NCBI GenBank assembly: GCA_016710785.1 | Contig: JADJUE010000010.1 | Span: 92,658-156,657 of the forward strand | Length of the DNA stretch: 64,000 nucleotides | Direction of reading: 5' to 3' | Origin: Candidatus Epilinea brevis | GTDB lineage: Bacteria; Chloroflexota; Anaerolineae; Epilineales; Epilineaceae | Part shown: piece after piece, positions 8,642-18,280 of the stretch | Position numbering within the stretch: the stretch's first letter is position 1 | How the letters are laid out: every line of letters starts with the position of its first letter | The notes under the pieces: model-generated | What the model was told of the DNA's origin: nothing | Databases searched by the model: none | Seen by the model: the letters and a program-made list of their open reading frames with translations, nothing else | Made by a program: the position numbers and the translations under genes

Positions 8642-11446
8642 CTATGCCGCCGCCTGCCTGCGCCGCAGCGCGATCATCGCCGCCGCCGCTCCCAGCCCAA
8701 TGGCCATCAGCAGCCAGGTGGCCGGCTCCGGCACCTCAGGCGGCGGCTCCGGCCCGTCGTCCTCGTCGTCGCCGCCCTGGGCGGCCACCGTGCGGATGGC
8801 CGGGCCTGTGTCCGGGGTGCCGCCCGGCGTCTGGCCCGGGCCGGGGGTCGCCGTGACGTCGGCCACCGTGGGGCGCGGCGTGGCGGTCACCGGTGTGGCC
8901 GTGGGGCCTGGGGTGACGGTGGGCTTCCAGGGCTGGCCGTCCTGATACACCGAGAAGCCCCCATCTTCCAATCCCACCCACATGTAGCCCGTCGTGGGAT
9001 CCACGGCGAAGGCGGCGATGGCATTGGCCGCCAGGCCGCTGGTCAAGGGTGTCAGCTCGATCCAGGAACGCGCGGCCTCGTCCCAGACCACCGCGCCGCC
9101 CACCGCCGAGTCGACCTTCCAGTCGCCCGAGGGGGACACCTCGCGCATCGCTTCCTGCTCAGCGAAATGCCCGCGGCTGGTGCCCGCCCACATGCGGCCG
9201 CGGCTGTCGGCCTGCAGCGCCGACACCCAGCCCGAGCCGGCCGCGCCATCCCAGGCCGGCTGCTCCCAGACCTGCCCCTGGGCGGCCACCTGACGGTTCA
9301 CCACCGCGTCCATCAGCGGGAACTTCTCGGTGAGCTCCGTCACCACGCCCTGGTAGGTGCCCGCCCAGGCCTTGCCGTCGCCATCGATGGCGATGCTGAC
9401 CACGTCGCCCGTCAGGTCCTTCTCGCGGGTGTCCGTGCCGATCAGGGACAGGAAGCCGCCCTGGCCGCCGCGCCAGCTGACCAGGCCGGCGGCGTCCTTC
9501 ATCGTCACCCCGCCGCCCTCGCGGCTCTGGTCGGCGCTGAAGGCGTCGGAATAGCTGGTGGCCAGCCACAACAGCGCGCCGCGCGCGGCGATGGCCGGCA
9601 CCGTGTTGCCGGCCAGGGCATCGTCCCGGCTGCCCTGTTGCCGCAAGGTCTCCCAGACACCCGTCTCGGGATCGTAGACCAGCACGCCGCGCCCGCTGTT
9701 GGGGTTGGCGCCCAGCTTGCGCAGGCCGGTGCCCGTGCCCATCCACACCCGGCGGTCATCGCCGATGGCCACGCTGCCTAGGTTGGCGTCGCTGAGCTCG
9801 GGCTCGTCGCGGGAGCGCAGGGTGAGGTCCCAGACCCAGGTGCGCAGGTTCAAGCGGCTGACGCCGCCTTCCACGTAATCCGTGATCGTTCCGTCATAGC
9901 GGGCCTTGCCGGCCGTCACCCACAACTCCGGCGTGCCGTCTGGCGCCTGCCTGAGGGCCAGACCGGTAATCGTGTTACCGGCCAAACGGGTGCCGGTGTT
10001 GTCATAGGTGTATTGATGCCAGACCCGCGGCAGCCCCGGGTCGCGGCGCAGCAGGCCCTGCTCGCGCGTTCCGGCCCATAGCGTGCCGTCGTCGGTGAAG
10101 ACCATGGCCGTGATGTCGTTGGCAGCCGGCGCCGGACCGGAGGCGCGCAGGGCCGGCTGCGCCAGGCCCGCGGCATCGACCGGGATGATGCCCGCGCCGC
10201 CCATGCCGTCCGCCAGACCGCTGCCGTTGGCCCCGGCATAGACCTGGCCGCCCACCTGCGCGAAGCTGGTCAGCACCGCGGTGGGCCAGCTCTGGTCGTC
10301 GTCGAACAGCTCCCAGCGCTGCCCATCCCAGCGGGCCACGTACGCGCCCTGGCCGTTGGTCGAGCCGCAAGCAGCCCAGGTCTCGCCGGCCAGGGCGGTG
10401 ACAGCCCACACGTAATTCTCGCAGAGACCATCGCGCTTCAGGTAGCTCTGCCATTCGGCGGCGCCGTCCCAGACGATCACGCCCCGCGACCAGGTGCCCA
10501 TCCACAAGCGGCCGTCGGGGGCCATCGAGAGGCGCATGATCTTGTCGGAGGGCGGACCGCTGGGTTGGCTGGCGAGCGGGTCCGCGGCCGCGACATGGCG
10601 CCAGCCGCCCCGCGCCGGGTCGTAGACCGACAGGGCCGGCTGCGGATCGGAGCTTGGGCTGATGCCTACCGCCGTCAGCTTGCCGCGGCCATGCGCCAGG
10701 TACACCTTGCCGTCGGTGCCCACCGCAATGTCCTGGACATGCGGCGCCCCGGGCCCGTCCAAGGGATCCGTAGCCGTCGCATCCAGGTCGACGGCAACCA
10801 CCTCGCGGAAGTCCGCGGCCCCCACATCCAACACCGCGACACCCTCCGGCGTTCCGGCCCAGACCGCCCCGGCGGCGTCCACCGCGATGGCCGTGACCAG
10901 CACGTCCGGCAGGCCCTGGCTGACGCCGTAGGCCTGCCAGGCGCCGCCGAGGCTGGTGGGTACCCGGCTGACGCCCTCTCCGGTGGCCAGCCAGGCGTTG
11001 CCGCGCGCATCGAAGGCCAGGTCGTGGATGACGTTGCTCAGCAGGCCCGCCTGCTGTGGAAAGAGGAACTGCTCGAAGGTCTCACGGCCGAGGTCCCAGA
11101 CCAGGAGGCCGCCGCCTTCGGTGCCCGACCAGAGCTGACCGGTGGCGCCGGGCGGACTGCCCAGGGCCAGGATCTCGTCGCCGCCGGCATAGGTCTGCCA
11201 GCGACCGGTGTCCAGCAGCGGGTCGGCGGCCACGGCCGGGCGGGCAACGGGCCGCGCGAGGCTGCCCAAAAGCGGCGTCAGGATCAGGCAGACCCAGACG
11301 ACGCGGTTCCGGAGGACAGGGGTCAGGGCAGCGGCGGCCGGCGCCTTGCCCTGCAGGTCAGCATAGGTGGACGCCAGTGGGTGCTGCAGACGGTCATCCG
11401 ACAGCGACCTCGGCTGCTTGCGCGGCGAAAGTGAGCGCCAGTTCAT
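8642..11446 (-). CDS. Exported two-component-regulator-type beta-propeller protein with PEP-CTERM sorting signal
   Basis: 934 residues starting at ATG 11446 with AGGAG upstream. A hydrophobic signal segment sits at about residues 48-70 (VVWVCLILTPLLGSLARP), after an unusually long polar N-terminus. The body consists of repeated propeller blades of the Reg_prop type (IHDLAFDARGNAWLATGEG, then TAIAVDAAGAVWAGTPEG). A Thr/Pro linker follows, and the C-terminus is a textbook PEP-CTERM signal: VPEPATWLLMAIGL, a hydrophobic helix and RRRQ. That signal implies processing by an exosortase encoded elsewhere. The function of the propeller is unknown; ligand or protein binding at the surface is likely. 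The next gene upstream is a paralogue. Confidence 0.85.
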   Translation of the reverse strand: MNWRSLSPRKQPRSLSDDRLQHPLASTYADLQGKAPAAAALTPVLRNRVVWVCLILTPLLGSLARPVARPAVAADPLLDTGRWQTYAGGDEILALGSPPGATGQLWSGTEGGGLLVWDLGRETFEQFLFPQQAGLLSNVIHDLAFDARGNAWLATGEGVSRVPTSLGGAWQAYGVSQGLPDVLVTAIAVDAAGAVWAGTPEGVAVLDVGAADFREVVAVDLDATATDPLDGPGAPHVQDIAVGTDGKVYLAHGRGKLTAVGISPSSDPQPALSVYDPARGGWRHVAAADPLASQPSGPPSDKIMRLSMAPDGRLWMGTWSRGVIVWDGAAEWQSYLKRDGLCENYVWAVTALAGETWAACGSTNGQGAYVARWDGQRWELFDDDQSWPTAVLTSFAQVGGQVYAGANGSGLADGMGGAGIIPVDAAGLAQPALRASGPAPAANDITAMVFTDDGTLWAGTREQGLLRRDPGLPRVWHQYTYDNTGTRLAGNTITGLALRQAPDGTPELWVTAGKARYDGTITDYVEGGVSRLNLRTWVWDLTLRSRDEPELSDANLGSVAIGDDRRVWMGTGTGLRKLGANPNSGRGVLVYDPETGVWETLRQQGSRDDALAGNTVPAIAARGALLWLATSYSDAFSADQSREGGGVTMKDAAGLVSWRGGQGGFLSLIGTDTREKDLTGDVVSIAIDGDGKAWAGTYQGVVTELTEKFPLMDAVVNRQVAAQGQVWEQPAWDGAAGSGWVSALQADSRGRMWAGTSRGHFAEQEAMREVSPSGDWKVDSAVGGAVVWDEAARSWIELTPLTSGLAANAIAAFAVDPTTGYMWVGLEDGGFSVYQDGQPWKPTVTPGPTATPVTATPRPTVADVTATPGPGQTPGGTPDTGPAIRTVAAQGGDDEDDGPEPPPEVPEPATWLLMAIGLGAAAAMIALRRRQAAA

Positions 11447-11697
11447 CGGCGATAGGCTCCTGTTAGCGCGGGGGCGTGTCAGCGGGGTCCGCAGCGGCCA
11501 GCGAGGCGCCCGCGCCCCTCACCGCTACGCCTGCGCCGGATGGAATCGGGTCCTTGCCGTCAAGAGGACGCTGGGGGCGAGGTCCATCGGCGAGTATAGC
11601 GCCCCGCCGGAGACCTCAGCAAACGCTCAGGATCGACGGCCGTGGCGTCTGCCGGGTGCATGCAATGGATGCGTGCGGTGGTTGGACCGGGGCGCGC

Positions 11698-14184
11698 TCA
11701 GGGCAGAATCACGAAGCGCGGCTCCTGGGCGCTGGGGACGCGCGGCAGGAAGATGGCATAAGGCATGCGGCGGAAGAGGCGGTCTGTGCCGCTGGGTCCG
11801 GTGCCGGGCTGTTCGGGCTCCGGCGGCTTGGGCGGCGCGAGCAGGAAGAGCCCCTCGGAAGCGGAGCCGAACCAGACCCGGTCGCCGACGATGAGCAGCG
11901 CCGCCATCTGTTCCGAGGGCAGGCCGCCGGCATGCGCCCGCTCGGCATGCCAGCTTCCGTCGGCCAGGATGCGCACGCCGTCATGGGCCGTGCCAGCCCA
12001 CAGTCGCGCGGCGCCGTCCAGCGCCAGGGCCCGCACGGCATCCGCGGACGCGAAGCGGTGATGCGTCACCTGTCCGTCGGGACTCACCTCCTCCACGATG
12101 CCGTCCGGACGACGATCGGGATCGAAGATGCCGTTGGCATAGGCCATGCCGCCCAGCCACACGCGCCCGCCCGGCTGCACCACCACCGAGCGCAGATCGA
12201 TCAGCGGCCTGGTCTGCGTGCCGCCCTCCTTCACCGCCGGCGTCAGGCCCTCGGCGGACCCGATGCGGCGCCAGGTGCCGGCGGTCAGGTCGAAGATGTT
12301 CAGGCCCCCGCCCAGGTTGAGCCTGGCTCCCCCCGGTCGGTTGTCGATGTAGTAGAAATAGGCCGTGGCCGCGTACACCTTGCCCTCGACAACCGTCAGA
12401 TCGGTGATGTTGTCGCTGGTCAGGTCTCCGAAGGTGTACTTGCGCTCCACCTTGCGGTCCTGCAGGTTCAGGACGGCCAGGCCCGCGCCGCGGTAGGTCA
12501 GCTCTTTGGGGCCGCGATCCGTCGCGCCGGTGCCCACCCATAGCTTGCCCCGCCCGTCCAGGGCCAAGGCGGACAGGTGGTTGCCGGGCAGGCCGTCGCT
12601 GGTGCTGAGGCGCGTCCAGATCTGGCCGTCGAAGCGGCTCAGGCCGCCATCGGTCCAGCGGTTGAGCTTGCTGTCGTATTGGGTCTGGCGGGTGGCCACC
12701 CATACGATGCCGCCCGCCTCGATGACGATGTCGGCGATGCTGTCGGATCCCAGGCCGCCACCGGTGCTGGCCCGGGTGTAATGGCGCCACAAGCCCGAAC
12801 GGTCGCGCACGGCGATGCCGCCGCGGGCCGTGCCCACCCACAGCTCCTCACCGACGGGATCCTGCGCCAGGGCGGTCACCTCGTTCTCCGGCAGGCTGGC
12901 GCCGGCCGCCGGCGGGGCGCGGAAGACGCGCACCGTCTGCCGGTCGCCCAGCAGCCGGGTCAATCCCAGGCCGGAGGTCTGGCCGTCACCGCCCAGCCGG
13001 GCGGCGCCGAACCATACGCCGGCATCGTCGTCGGGCAGGATGGCGTTGATGAGGTCTGAGGGCAGACCGTCGGTCGTGCGCAGCAGGAACCAGGCGTCGT
13101 CGTCCGCCTTGGCCGGCGTGCCGCGCGCGTCCAACACGTTCACGCCCCGCCCCTGGCCGTTGAAGGTCGCTGTTCCCATCCACAGCGCATCGTCCGGCCC
13201 GATGGCCAGGGCGCTCACGTAATCGGACTGGATGCAGCGCTGGCTGTTGCCGCAGTCGCGGTACTGGGTCCACCTGGCGCCGTCGTAGGCCGCCAGGCCT
13301 CGCCCCCAGGTGCCGGCCCATAGGGCCTCGCGACCGGCGACCAGATGACGCACACTGTCGGACAGGCCGGAATCGCTGGCGCTGTCATGGCGCGTCCAGC
13401 CGCTGACCGTGCGCACCGCCACGCCGCCGCCCGCCCAGACCCAGCGCCCGGGCTCCTTGTCGCCGCCGGCGTCGGTCTGGCCGGGCTGCCAGCGGCGATA
13501 GGGCTCGGACGCCAGCCACATCGCCCCTTTCCAGAAGGCGAGATCGCGGATGTTGTCCGACGGCAGCCCGCTGGCCTGCCGAAAGGCCGACCATTGCGTG
13601 AGGTCCGGCGTGTAGGCCACACCGCCGCCCACCCAGGCCCCCGGCGTCTCGACGCCGTCGACCGTCACCTGCGGATCCCAGACCTGCTCGCCGGCCACCC
13701 ACAGGCGGTCGCGGTCATCGATCGCCAGGGCGGTCAGCGATGGCGAGGACACGCCGGCGTCGACCACGCTGAAGCGGTCGCGGGACGGGTCGTAGACCGC
13801 CAGGCCACCGCAGGTGGCCGCGAACCAGCGCTCACGCCAGCGGATGAGGTCGCGGATCTTGTTGCAGGGCAGACCGTCCTGGGGTGCCAGGTACTGACGG
13901 ATGACCTGCCCGTCGCGGCGCCACCGAAGAATGCCCCCACCCTGGCTGCCGCTCCACAGCTCAGAAGGTCCAAGGGCCAGGGCCCGCAGGTCTTCGCCGT
14001 TGGCGAAGCTGCTCCAGTCACCCACCAGGCGCCAATCAGCGGCGGGCGGGTCCTCGCTGCGCGCGGCGAGGGCGGGCGAACATCCGGCGAGCAGCAGGAA
14101 GAAGGCGACGGACAGCACAAGCAGCCGACGGCCGACGGACGAAAGGGCTGCAACCAAGGTCAGGCGGGGGCAATGTCGGTTCAT
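11698..14184 (-). CDS. Beta-propeller lipoprotein, paralogue of the PEP-CTERM propeller protein
   Basis: 828 residues. The N-terminus has a basic region, a hydrophobic stretch and a lipobox (FFLLLAGC, Cys at about residue 35), so the protein is probably lipid-anchored. The body is a series of Reg_prop-like blades (LTALAIDDRDRLWVAGEQ, ISALALDGRGKLWVGTGA-type) resembling the downstream gene. Instead of a PEP-CTERM it ends with MPYAIFLPRVPS and FVILP, related to the hydrophobic-LP motif seen elsewhere in the window. Two paralogues with different anchoring (lipid versus sorting signal) sit in tandem, 251 bases apart. Function unknown. Confidence 0.8.
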   Translation of the reverse strand: MNRHCPRLTLVAALSSVGRRLLVLSVAFFLLLAGCSPALAARSEDPPAADWRLVGDWSSFANGEDLRALALGPSELWSGSQGGGILRWRRDGQVIRQYLAPQDGLPCNKIRDLIRWRERWFAATCGGLAVYDPSRDRFSVVDAGVSSPSLTALAIDDRDRLWVAGEQVWDPQVTVDGVETPGAWVGGGVAYTPDLTQWSAFRQASGLPSDNIRDLAFWKGAMWLASEPYRRWQPGQTDAGGDKEPGRWVWAGGGVAVRTVSGWTRHDSASDSGLSDSVRHLVAGREALWAGTWGRGLAAYDGARWTQYRDCGNSQRCIQSDYVSALAIGPDDALWMGTATFNGQGRGVNVLDARGTPAKADDDAWFLLRTTDGLPSDLINAILPDDDAGVWFGAARLGGDGQTSGLGLTRLLGDRQTVRVFRAPPAAGASLPENEVTALAQDPVGEELWVGTARGGIAVRDRSGLWRHYTRASTGGGLGSDSIADIVIEAGGIVWVATRQTQYDSKLNRWTDGGLSRFDGQIWTRLSTSDGLPGNHLSALALDGRGKLWVGTGATDRGPKELTYRGAGLAVLNLQDRKVERKYTFGDLTSDNITDLTVVEGKVYAATAYFYYIDNRPGGARLNLGGGLNIFDLTAGTWRRIGSAEGLTPAVKEGGTQTRPLIDLRSVVVQPGGRVWLGGMAYANGIFDPDRRPDGIVEEVSPDGQVTHHRFASADAVRALALDGAARLWAGTAHDGVRILADGSWHAERAHAGGLPSEQMAALLIVGDRVWFGSASEGLFLLAPPKPPEPEQPGTGPSGTDRLFRRMPYAIFLPRVPSAQEPRFVILP

Positions 14185-14454
14185 GGGCCGGGCTCCGGAG
14201 CGTGCTTCAAGGACGGGCTTGCCCCGTACCGCCTGCGGCAGGTATCGGACAGGGCCATCCTATGAGAACGGCCCGCCGGCCCGGGCGTTACCCGCAATCA
14301 CCGACGCACGCGCCTACCTGCCAGCGTTGGCTTGCCCGCAAGACCGGACCTCGCGAACCGGATCTTGCGGTCCGGTTCGGAAGCCGCTGGTTCGAAAGCC
14401 CGGGTTCGGAAGCCCAGGCGCGGAAGCCCCGTTTGCGACGCCCGGTCGCTTCGA
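14185..14454. other. Intergenic region with degenerate GGTTCGGAAGCCC-type repeats
   Basis: The spacer between two minus-strand genes carries short imperfect repeats at about 14370-14435 (variants of GGTTCGGAAGCC, GGTTCGAAAGCC, GCGCGGAAGCCC) and an inverted repeat (GCAAGACCGG with CCGGATCTTGC, about 14336-14368). It may include a terminator-like structure for the gene at 14455-15090 and the promoter of the propeller lipoprotein. I see no gene. Confidence 0.4.
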
Positions 14455-15090
14455 TCAGGGCCGCTCGGTCTGGCAGCTCCAGAAGAACCAGTCCTGTGAA
14501 AGGCTGCGGCCGCTGTCGGGCGCGCCGCCGGCCGCGGCGTCGAAGTCCGCCTGCTGCAGGTACAGGCCGCTGGTGGAGTTGGGGCATAGGGTGTAGCCGC
14601 GCGGGCTGGTGTCGACCAGCCGCACTTCGTAGGGCGGCGGATCGGTGAGCTGCGCGTTGTTCACCAGGTCCAGCTGCGCCCCGCTGGAACGCTTCAGCCG
14701 GCCGGACCACAGCACCCGCGCGTCGTCGTCAGGGTCCAGGATGACCACCAGCAAGGGCTCCAATGGCTGCGACGCCGCACCCATCGCGTCCGCTCCGGAG
14801 AACACCCCGTCACAACCGGGGCAGAGGTACGCGCCCTTGCCGACGGTGTCCGGGAAGGCCCTGAGTCGCAGCCGCCACACCCGGTCCGGTGCCGGCGTGG
14901 GCACCGCGGGCGGATCGCCCGGGGTCGCCTGGGCCGGCGCGGCCGCCACCACCTGGGCCGCGAAGTCGCGCGCCATCGGGCGCCATTGCAGCCCATGCGT
15001 GGCCCGACCAAGGCCCGCCCCGGCGCCTACGAGCAGCGCGATCGCGGCAGTTCGGCGCAGGAAGCGCCAGTTGGAGTTCGAGTCGCTCAT
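14455..15090 (-). CDS. Small exported protein of unknown function
   Basis: 211 residues from ATG 15090, chosen because GAGGTG precedes it; the longer frame from 15204 lacks a ribosome site. An N-terminal hydrophobic segment (FLRRTAAIALLVGAGAGLG) follows RR, so a signal peptide or anchor is likely. After a Pro-rich linker (PGDPPAVPTPAPD) comes a compact domain with CPGC and other cysteines (C..CPGCDGVF, LCPNSTSG, WSCQ), which suggests disulphides or a metal site outside the cell. I recognise no family. It is divergent from the membrane protein gene at 15449. Confidence 0.6.
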   Translation of the reverse strand: MSDSNSNWRFLRRTAAIALLVGAGAGLGRATHGLQWRPMARDFAAQVVAAAPAQATPGDPPAVPTPAPDRVWRLRLRAFPDTVGKGAYLCPGCDGVFSGADAMGAASQPLEPLLVVILDPDDDARVLWSGRLKRSSGAQLDLVNNAQLTDPPPYEVRLVDTSPRGYTLCPNSTSGLYLQQADFDAAAGGAPDSGRSLSQDWFFWSCQTERP

Positions 15091-15175
15091 CACCCACCTC
15101 TTATCAAACAGCATATCGGTGCGCAGAAATAGGGCAAATCCGCCGGATCGGGCAATCGTCCCCCCGTCGTCGGTG

Positions 15176-15204
15176 TCGATAGTATTAACGCAGGCGCTGG
15201 TCAA
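15176..15204 (-). promoter_or_regulatory. Possible promoter of the small exported protein gene
   Basis: On the minus strand TTGACC (15204-15199) is followed after 17 bases by TATCGA, inside an AT-rich run (TTAATACTATCGA). The -35 is good and the -10 poor, so this is only a candidate. It would give a leader of about 80 bases to the ATG at 15090. Confidence 0.3.
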
Positions 15205-15448
15205 GCGGATACGGCTTAACCCGGAAGTCCCCGCGAAGGGGCCGCAAGGGCCGGGCTTGCGCGCCGTGATTGCCAGCAGCGTCCAGCCGGGTTACCCTAT
15301 GGGTCCAGGCTCCGCCACGGGTGGCGCATTCGTCGGACCTCACGGTCGGCCTGGCCTCCGGAATCCGTATGGCGCCATTTGCGCCAGCCCACCTGGAGCG
15401 CGCTCGACCGGTGCCCTCTGCGCGCCGCGCAAGGAGACGTCAACGATC

Positions 15449-16810
15449 ATGGACAGCTATCGGCTGGCGCCGCGCCAGCAGCTTCAGCCCCGCGGTTTCA
15501 TCGGCCTGTCGTTCGCCAGTTTGCGAGGCGCCTTCCTCAGCCTGCCCGGGCTGCTGGTGTTGGGGGGCGTCTGGTTCCTGGTGCTGAGCCTGGCCGGCCT
15601 GATCGCCGCCGTTCCAGTGATGGTGGCCGGCAGCCTGAGCGGCGACATGGCCACCGGCGTCGGCGCCCTCATGGCCCTGATCTGCCTGCCTTTCCTCCTC
15701 ATCTGGCTGATGGCCGGCTGGTGCGCCCTTCTCGGATGGGTCGCCAGCAGGACCTTGGGCGCGCCTCTCGGTCTGGGCGAGGCCCTGGGCCTGGGCGTGC
15801 GGCGGGCCCTGCCGGCCTTCGGCACGGTCATCAGCATCAAGATGATGGGTGCCCTCAGCCTGCTGCCGGCCGCTTTCCTGGCAACGGCCATCGCCCTCCT
15901 GGTCGGCCAGGACGCCCTGCCGCGCGGGCCCTGGTCCAGCGTCCTGGTGCAGTCCGCGCTGGTCATGACCGGCCTGGCCGGCCTCGGCGGCCTGTATGTC
16001 TGCCTCAGGCTGCTCCTGGCGCCCTGGCCGGCGCTGCTGGAAGAGGCGGGCCCGGTCCAAGCCATCCAGCGCGGTTGGGAACTCAGCCGCGGCCAGACGG
16101 GGCGCATGCTCTTCTATCCCCTGCTGGCCCTGGGCCTGGTCGCGCTGCTGCTGGACGGCCTGGCCCGGCTGTGGAAGGGCGATGAGCAGGCCGCCCTGAG
16201 CGCGTTGGCGGCGCGCGCCGCCGCCTGGCCGACCGCGGACGAGGTCTGGCGCGGCATCGCCATCGGCGACCCGCGTTCCATCGCCTGGCTGCTGGTGGGG
16301 ATGGCGGTGGTCGGCGGCGCCGTGGCCCTGGTGCATGCCGGGCTCTCGGCCTTCTACTTCGACCGCTTGCGTCGCATGGAAGGGTTCGGGGCCGATGCCG
16401 GGCGCGCCAGCGGTCGTCCAGCCGCTCCGGTCGCGATCTGGCCCGCGCCTGACGGTGGCGACGAGAGCCACGCGCCGGTAGAGGACATCGCGCTGGTCGA
16501 AGACTTCGATCCTGTCGCCGGCTTCGAACCGATCGAGCCCGTTCAGCCGATCCTGGACGCCGAAGCGGCGGTGCCCGTCATGCGGTCCGGCGAAGCTCCT
16601 TGGTCCGATCCCGCAACGGATGCTGTCGCGGCGACCGATCCAAACGTGAACGAGCCGGTGGATGTTGACCTTGACCCGGCAACGCTACAGGAGTTCGCTC
16701 TTGAGTCGCCGTCCGGCGACAGGGCGATGGATCGGCCCCGACGCAGCCGCCTGGCCTGGCTCTGGTCCTGGCTACCTGAACCGGAATCCGCCGCGGAACG
16801 CGAGGATTAG
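15449..16810 (+). CDS. Polytopic membrane protein with acidic C-terminal tail
   Basis: 453 residues from the ATG at 15449, with AAGGAGA upstream; the open frame extends far upstream but only as low-complexity shadow sequence. Residues about 20-315 form several long membrane helices. The segment ALLEEAGPVQAIQRGWELSRGQ resembles the amphipathic signature of DUF975/glycerophosphodiester phosphodiesterase-membrane-domain-type proteins. The last 110 or so residues are soluble and very acidic and end in a basic WLWSWLPEPE stretch. Function is unknown. Its stop overlaps that of the convergent M20 peptidase (TTAG at 16807-16810). Confidence 0.65.
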   Translation: MDSYRLAPRQQLQPRGFIGLSFASLRGAFLSLPGLLVLGGVWFLVLSLAGLIAAVPVMVAGSLSGDMATGVGALMALICLPFLLIWLMAGWCALLGWVASRTLGAPLGLGEALGLGVRRALPAFGTVISIKMMGALSLLPAAFLATAIALLVGQDALPRGPWSSVLVQSALVMTGLAGLGGLYVCLRLLLAPWPALLEEAGPVQAIQRGWELSRGQTGRMLFYPLLALGLVALLLDGLARLWKGDEQAALSALAARAAAWPTADEVWRGIAIGDPRSIAWLLVGMAVVGGAVALVHAGLSAFYFDRLRRMEGFGADAGRASGRPAAPVAIWPAPDGGDESHAPVEDIALVEDFDPVAGFEPIEPVQPILDAEAAVPVMRSGEAPWSDPATDAVAATDPNVNEPVDVDLDPATLQEFALESPSGDRAMDRPRRSRLAWLWSWLPEPESAAERED

Positions 16811-17985
16811 GGCGTCAACGCCCCCTCCGCCACCCACGCTGCCGCCGCATGGACCAACCGCCAGAGCTGGTCCATGCCCGTCCCCAGATCGCTCAGGTCC
16901 ACCCATTCATCCAGCCGGTGGGCGTCGCCGCCATCGGCCAGATGGATGGTGACTGCCGGCAGGCCCCGCGCCAGAGGCAGGTTGGCGTCGGTGCTGGAGC
17001 GCCTGAGGGCGATGCGTTCCGGGCTTACACCGCCGGCCTTCAGCGCCTGCACGGCCATCCTGACCAAGGGATGCTGCACCGGCAAGCCGCCGGCCGGCCG
17101 GTCGCCCACCCGCTCCCAGCCGATGCCGCCTCCCTGCCGGGTGGCCGCCGCCTGGTGCCGGGAGCAGGCCGCCTCCACCCAGGCCGCCAGATCGGACAAG
17201 GCGTCCGGCGACTCGGAGCGCAGGTCCAGGAGCAATTCGGCCTGCTCGGCGATGCTGTTGACCGAGGTGCCGCCGCGCAACTCGCCGATGTTGAAGCTGC
17301 AGCGCGGGCGCACGGGCAGCGGGATGGCCGTCAGTTCGGCCGCCAGACGAACCAGGAGGTGCAAGGCGCTGGGCTTGCCGAAGTCGCCCCAGCTATGGCC
17401 ACCGGGCGCCTGGGCATGGATGCGGTAGCGCCGCGATCCCAAGGCCAGATGGGTGACCGGCCAGGCGCCTTGTTTGGAACCCTCGATCACCACGCAGGCC
17501 GCCAGGCCCTCCCCCAAGGCGTCCACGGCCCGGCGCATGCCCTTGAGATCCCCCAATCCCTCTTCGGCGGCATTGGCCACCAGCCAGAGGGGGGCGGCCG
17601 TGGGCTGGCCGCGGCGCGCCAGGGCCTGCGCCAACAGGATGAGCCCGGTCACCCCGAGGCTGTTGTCGCCGATCCCCGGTGCCGCCAGCCGCAGCCCCGT
17701 CCGCTGCGCGTCCAGGGGCGTGCCGGCCGGAAAGACGGTGTCCAGATGGGCGCTGACCAGGACGCCCTTGCCGGGTCGCCGGCCCGGCCAACGTGCGACC
17801 ACGTTGGGTCCGGCCGGATCGATGGCCACGTCGGCGAGACCTGCGGCGCGGAGCTGCTGCGCCACGAACTCCGCCCGCCGCCCCTCGTCGAAGGTGGGAG
17901 CGGGGACGGATTGCACGGCCAGGCAGAGGTCGGCGGCAGCCGCCAGATCCCAGGCCGGAGGCGAAACGGTCGAGAGGTCGGTCAT
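16807..17985 (-). CDS. M20-family metallopeptidase (ArgE/DapE/carboxypeptidase G2 type)
   Basis: 392 residues, full length for the family. Two-zinc-site residues are visible: H80-L-D82 (VLVSAHLDTVF), D107 in GIGDNSLG, the catalytic/ligand pair E141-E142 in NAAEEGLGD, an acidic ligand at about E168 (VIEGSK) and a late His in GGDAHRLDE. The dimerisation domain between shows QAPGGHSWGDFG. The family hydrolyses amide bonds of peptides or N-acylated amino acids; this GGHSWGDFG form resembles aminoacyl-histidine dipeptidase/peptidase T-like carboxypeptidases, but the substrate is not certain. No signal peptide, so cytoplasmic. Confidence 0.85.
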   Translation of the reverse strand: MTDLSTVSPPAWDLAAAADLCLAVQSVPAPTFDEGRRAEFVAQQLRAAGLADVAIDPAGPNVVARWPGRRPGKGVLVSAHLDTVFPAGTPLDAQRTGLRLAAPGIGDNSLGVTGLILLAQALARRGQPTAAPLWLVANAAEEGLGDLKGMRRAVDALGEGLAACVVIEGSKQGAWPVTHLALGSRRYRIHAQAPGGHSWGDFGKPSALHLLVRLAAELTAIPLPVRPRCSFNIGELRGGTSVNSIAEQAELLLDLRSESPDALSDLAAWVEAACSRHQAAATRQGGGIGWERVGDRPAGGLPVQHPLVRMAVQALKAGGVSPERIALRRSSTDANLPLARGLPAVTIHLADGGDAHRLDEWVDLSDLGTGMDQLWRLVHAAAAWVAEGALTP

Positions 17986-18280
17986 GAGGTGGTCGCACGG
18001 GGCTTGTCAGGCAGGCCGCAAAGGCGATAAGCCAGCCGGGTATCCCCGCCGGCCGATTGTACCAGGAGGACAAGCACCGTGGCCAGGACAAACGACAGAC
18101 CCGTCGCCCTGAAGGACACCCGCAGGGTGGCGACCGTTCAGCCCTGTTTCGGCTCCGGCCGCCCCACTGGTGTAAGATCGCGGTGGCGGACAAGGCCATG
18201 CCGCGGCCGCTGACAGTCTCGCTCAAGAACGCCGGCCGTCGTCTGGGGCTGCCCTTCCTGCATCGACCTGGAGCATGACC

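Noticed and set aside
14645..15448. Upstream extension of the membrane protein gene at 15449
   Set aside because: No family-like sequence, runs through a divergent gene, and AAGGAGA supports the start at 15449.
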